Shown: positions 61,654 through 64,000 of the stretch, piece after piece
How positions within the stretch are numbered: the stretch's first letter is position 1
How the letters are laid out: each line of letters begins with the position of its first letter
Source: Ensifer sp. MPMI2T
GTDB taxonomy: Bacteria; Pseudomonadota; Alphaproteobacteria; Rhizobiales; Rhizobiaceae
Length of the DNA: 64,000 nucleotides
NCBI RefSeq assembly: GCF_004827385.1
Contig: NZ_SRXN01000004.1
Coordinates: 62,001-126,000, forward strand
Reading direction: 5' to 3'
Notes under the pieces: model-generated
Database searches by the model: none
Told to the model about the DNA's origin: nothing
The model's input: the letters and a program-made list of their open reading frames with translations, nothing else
Position numbers and translations under genes: made by a program

Positions 61654-62202
61654 ATGACCGTCGATATCGGCAATCGGCTGCGCCATGTGCGGCTGATGCA
61701 CAATCTCTCCCAGCGCGAACTTGCCAAGCGGGCGGGCGTCACCAACTCCACAATCTCGCTGATCGAATCCAATGCCTCGAACCCGTCGGTCGGCGCCCTG
61801 AAGCGCATTCTCGACGGCATTCCGATCGGGCTCGCGGAGTTCTTCTCCTTCGAACCGGAAAAGCCCCGCAAGGCCTTTTACGCGGCAGAGGAGCTGGTCG
61901 AGATCGGCAAGGGTCCGATTTCCTATCGCCAGATCGGCGACAATCTGTTCGGCCGCAGCCTGCAGATCCTCAAGGAGTGTTACCAGCCGGGCGCCGACAC
62001 GGGCAAGGTGCCGCTGGTGCATGAGGGCGAGGAGGGCGGGATCGTGCTTACCGGGCGGCTGGAGGTGACCGTCGATGACGAGCGGCGCATTCTCGGACCG
62101 GGGGATGCGTATTATTTCGAAAGCCGGCGGCCGCACCGCTTCCGCTGCGTCGGGCCGGTGCCTTGCGAGGTGATCAGCGCCTGCACGCCGCCGACGTTTT
62201 GA
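61654..62202 (+). CDS. XRE family regulator with C-terminal cupin domain (PuuR-like)
   Basis: A 182-residue protein. Residues about 5-60 form the helix-turn-helix (RLRHVRLMHNLSQRELAKRAG, then VTNSTISLIESNASNPSVGALKRIL); residues about 105-180 are the cupin_2 sensor (GADTGKVPLVHEGEEGGIVLTG, GPGDAYYFESRRPHRFRC). This two-domain form is the PuuR/HipB-like group that regulates amine and amino acid catabolism. The ATG at 61654 fits the domain start; an upstream in-frame ATG at 61546 would add 36 residues without homology and cover the promoter. It probably controls the divergent aminotransferase. Confidence 0.92.
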   Translation: MTVDIGNRLRHVRLMHNLSQRELAKRAGVTNSTISLIESNASNPSVGALKRILDGIPIGLAEFFSFEPEKPRKAFYAAEELVEIGKGPISYRQIGDNLFGRSLQILKECYQPGADTGKVPLVHEGEEGGIVLTGRLEVTVDDERRILGPGDAYYFESRRPHRFRCVGPVPCEVISACTPPTF

Positions 62203-62229
62203 AGCGGGGGCGGAACGAGCGTGGGAACG

Positions 62230-62342
62230 CCTCTCATCCGGCCTGCCGGCCACCTTCTCCCCGTTTTGACGGGGAGAAGGGATCTGCCGCGCCGCCGAAG
62301 CCCCTCTCCCCGCGTGCGGGGAAAGGGCTAGGGTGAGGGGCA
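62230..62342 (+). repeat. RIME-like mosaic element, copy 6
   Basis: CCTCTCATCCGGCCTGCCGG at the left, CTTCTCCCCGTTTTGACGGG hairpin, then CCCCTCTCCCCGCGTGCGGG hairpin and GCTAGGGTGAGGGGCA at the right. It fills most of the convergent gap between the regulator and aatB and may serve both as 3' end. Confidence 0.85.
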
Positions 62343-62374
62343 TTTGAGACGAGAAGCAGAGGCCGAGGAGCCTC

Positions 62375-63607
62375 TCAAGAAAGCCGTGCGCAGGCGGCGG
62401 CGATGCGGGTGAGCGCTTCCTTCAGCTCCGCTTCCGAGGTTGCATAGGAGATGCGGAAGAAGGGCGAAAGGCCGAAGGCCGAGCCCGGAACGACGGCGAC
62501 ATGGGCGTCTTCGAGCAGATAGGCGCAGAAGTCCGTATCGGTTTCGATCGTCTTGCCCGATGGTGTCACCTTGCCGAGCATGCCGGCGCAGCCGGAGAAG
62601 GTGTAAAAGGCACCTTCCGGGACGCGGCAATCCAGACCGTCGATGGCGTTCAGACCGCTGACGACGAGATCGCGGCGGCGCTGGAAGCTGGCGGTGCGCT
62701 CTTTGAGGAAATCCTGCGGGCCATCGAGCGCAGCAACGGAGGCCGCCTGGCTGACCGAGGAGGGGCAGGAGGTCGCCTGGCTCTGGACAACGGCCATCGC
62801 CTTGATGAGCGCGCGCGGGCCGCCGGCGTAGCCGATCCGCCAGCCGGTCATGGCATAGGCCTTCGATACGCCGTTGACGGTGAGCGTACGGTCCTTCAGC
62901 CGAGGCTCGAGCTGGGCCGGGGTGACGAAGCGGAAGCCGTCATAGACGATGTGCTCATACATGTCGTCGACGAGCAGCCAGACATGCGGATGCTTGAGAA
63001 GCACCTCGAGCAGCGGCCGGTAATCGGCCGCGCTGTAGGCGGCACCGGACGGGTTCGAGGGCGAGTTGAGCAACACCCAGCGTGTCTTCGGCGTAATCGC
63101 TGCTTCGAGCTTGTCGGCAGTGAGGCGAAAGCCGGAAGAGGCATCGCAGGCGATCAGCACCGGCTTGCCTTCGCAGATCTGGACGATGTCCGAATAGGAG
63201 GTCCAGTAGGGCGTCGGGATGATCACCTCATCGCCGGGATTGATCGACGCCATCATGGCGTTGAAGAGAATCTGCTTGGCGCCGGTCGCAACCGTGATCT
63301 CGTCTGTCTCATAGGCGAGACCGTTCTCGCGCTGGAACTTTTCGCGGATCGCCTTCTTCAATTCCGGCGTGCCGTCGAGCGCGGTGTATTTCGTCTCGCC
63401 GCGCTGGATCGCGTCTGAGGCCGCTTGCTTGACGTGGTCCGGCGTGTCGAAGTCCGGCTCGCCGGCGCCGAGGATGATCACCGGCTTGCCTTCGCGCTTC
63501 ATGGCGTTGGCGCGTGCGCCGATCTTCAGGATTTCGGAAACGCCGATCGAGGCGATCCGCGAGGCGGGCAGAAAGCCCGCCTCCTTCACCGTTGCATTGA
63601 TGGTCAT
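62375..63607 (-). CDS. aatB: Pyridoxal phosphate-dependent aspartate aminotransferase (AatB-like)
   Basis: A 410-residue class I aminotransferase. The PLP lysine is Lys249 in NGVSKAYAMTGWRIGYAGG, with GAGEPDFDTPDHV near the start, NSPSNPSGAAYS, and the final FFRISYATSEAELKEALTRI carrying the substrate-binding Arg. These are subgroup Ib aspartate aminotransferases. Sinorhizobium has an AatB type at this kind of position (recalled gene order, not verified). It is 42 bp downstream of an ALDH7-type gene on the same strand, so they are probably co-transcribed. Confidence 0.9.
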   Translation of the reverse strand: MTINATVKEAGFLPASRIASIGVSEILKIGARANAMKREGKPVIILGAGEPDFDTPDHVKQAASDAIQRGETKYTALDGTPELKKAIREKFQRENGLAYETDEITVATGAKQILFNAMMASINPGDEVIIPTPYWTSYSDIVQICEGKPVLIACDASSGFRLTADKLEAAITPKTRWVLLNSPSNPSGAAYSAADYRPLLEVLLKHPHVWLLVDDMYEHIVYDGFRFVTPAQLEPRLKDRTLTVNGVSKAYAMTGWRIGYAGGPRALIKAMAVVQSQATSCPSSVSQAASVAALDGPQDFLKERTASFQRRRDLVVSGLNAIDGLDCRVPEGAFYTFSGCAGMLGKVTPSGKTIETDTDFCAYLLEDAHVAVVPGSAFGLSPFFRISYATSEAELKEALTRIAAACARLS

Positions 63608-63649
63608 GTCCGATCCTATTCGAGGCTGTCGCTTATTCGATGTCGCCGA

Positions 63650-64000
63650 TCATTCGATATCGAACGAGACGCCCTGCGCCAGCGGCAGAGCCTTCGAATA
63701 GTTCACCGTGTTGGTGGCCCGGCGCATATAGGCCTTCCAGGCATCGGAGCCGGATTCACGGCCGCCGCCGGTCTCCTTTTCACCGCCGAAGGCGCCGCCG
63801 ATTTCCGCACCGGAGGTGCCGATATTGACATTGGCGATACCGCAATCCGAGCCGTCGGCCGCCAGGAAGCGCTCCGATTCCTGCATGTCGCGGGTGAAGA
63901 TCGAGGACGAAAGCCCGGCCGCGACGGCGTTATGCTCGGTGAGCACCGCGTCGAAGTCGCTGTATTTCATGATGTATAGGATCGGCGCGAAGGTTTCTTC
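63650..64000 (-). CDS. ALDH7-type aldehyde dehydrogenase (L-aminoadipate-semialdehyde/piperideine-6-carboxylate dehydrogenase-like), 3' part
   Basis: The last 116 codons of an aldehyde dehydrogenase that begins to the right of the window. The visible C terminus has [59 protein letters not shown] and [20 protein letters not shown], all strongly like human ALDH7A1 and bacterial AmaB/Pcd. These oxidise L-2-aminoadipate 6-semialdehyde in lysine or pipecolate breakdown. The catalytic cysteine is outside. With an omega-aminotransferase, an amine-type regulator and aatB next to it, a role in lysine or related amine catabolism is plausible. Confidence 0.88.
   Translation of the reverse strand, partial: EETFAPILYIMKYSDFDAVLTEHNAVAAGLSSSIFTRDMQESERFLAADGSDCGIANVNIGTSGAEIGGAFGGEKETGGGRESGSDAWKAYMRRATNTVNYSKALPLAQGVSFDIE

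Overview
The window is about 64 kb of GC-rich, tightly packed chromosome from an alphaproteobacterium of the order Rhizobiales, most likely Sinorhizobium/Ensifer or a close relative. Grounds: the order mnmG-rsmG-parA-parB-holA-lptE-leuS, an SDHAF4-like DUF1674 protein, the DUF1013 regulator TrcR, a 180-kDa-type NAD-glutamate dehydrogenase, and many copies of the palindromic intergenic mosaic repeats (RIME-like) typical of rhizobia. The genus is inferred from remembered gene order, not from a search. No phage, insertion sequence, CRISPR array, rRNA or tRNA was seen.

Region 1 (1-8.9 kb) is an origin-proximal housekeeping block: the 3' end of mnmG, rsmG, parA, parB on the plus strand, then holA, lptE and leuS on the minus strand and a yggS-type PLP protein. 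A near-perfect parS site lies inside rsmG, and three one-mismatch parS-like sites follow within 32 kb. Region 2 (9-18.5 kb) holds two acyl-CoA synthetases (prpE-like, acsA), a LysR regulator divergent from an orphan ectoine-synthase-like gene, trcR, an SDHAF4 homologue, htpX and rsmB. Region 3 (18.7-40.6 kb) holds a heparinase II/III-like gene, purH behind a structured leader (probable ZTP riboswitch), a UMF1-type MFS protein, gdhB, a pyridoxal kinase, a beta-carbonic anhydrase, a lytic transglycosylase, asd, an MHS-type transporter with a large periplasmic insertion, a PAP2 phosphatase, leuB, a LysE exporter and an M3 peptidase.

Region 4 (40.7-59.7 kb) is the accessory catabolic part, with two adjoining LacI-controlled systems. 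System A: a DUF993 aldolase-fold protein divergent from lacI - Gfo/Idh/MocA dehydrogenase - CoA-transferase - enoyl-CoA hydratase - aldehyde dehydrogenase, with matching palindromes in the divergent promoter region. System B: a second LacI regulator divergent from a binding-protein-dependent sugar-type ABC transporter (SBP, two permeases, ATPase), two different GMC flavoprotein oxidoreductases, an SDR, a small unrecognised reading frame carrying a RIME in frame, and a MOFRL glycerate kinase. The enzyme set suggests import and oxidation of a polyol, sugar or sugar acid, ending in glycerate or hydroxypyruvate and acyl-CoA chemistry. The substrate cannot be read from the sequence. This is the best candidate for an undescribed pathway.

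Region 5 (59.8-64 kb) holds an orphan Imm45-like immunity gene, an omega-amino acid aminotransferase divergent from an XRE-cupin regulator, an aspartate aminotransferase (aatB-like), and the 3' end of an ALDH7-type aldehyde dehydrogenase (amaB/pcd-like). It looks like amino acid or amine catabolism.

At least thirteen interspersed palindromic elements of three kinds occupy intergenic gaps. One sits between the binding protein and first permease of system B, one lies inside a small reading frame, and one supplies the stop codon of a transporter gene.
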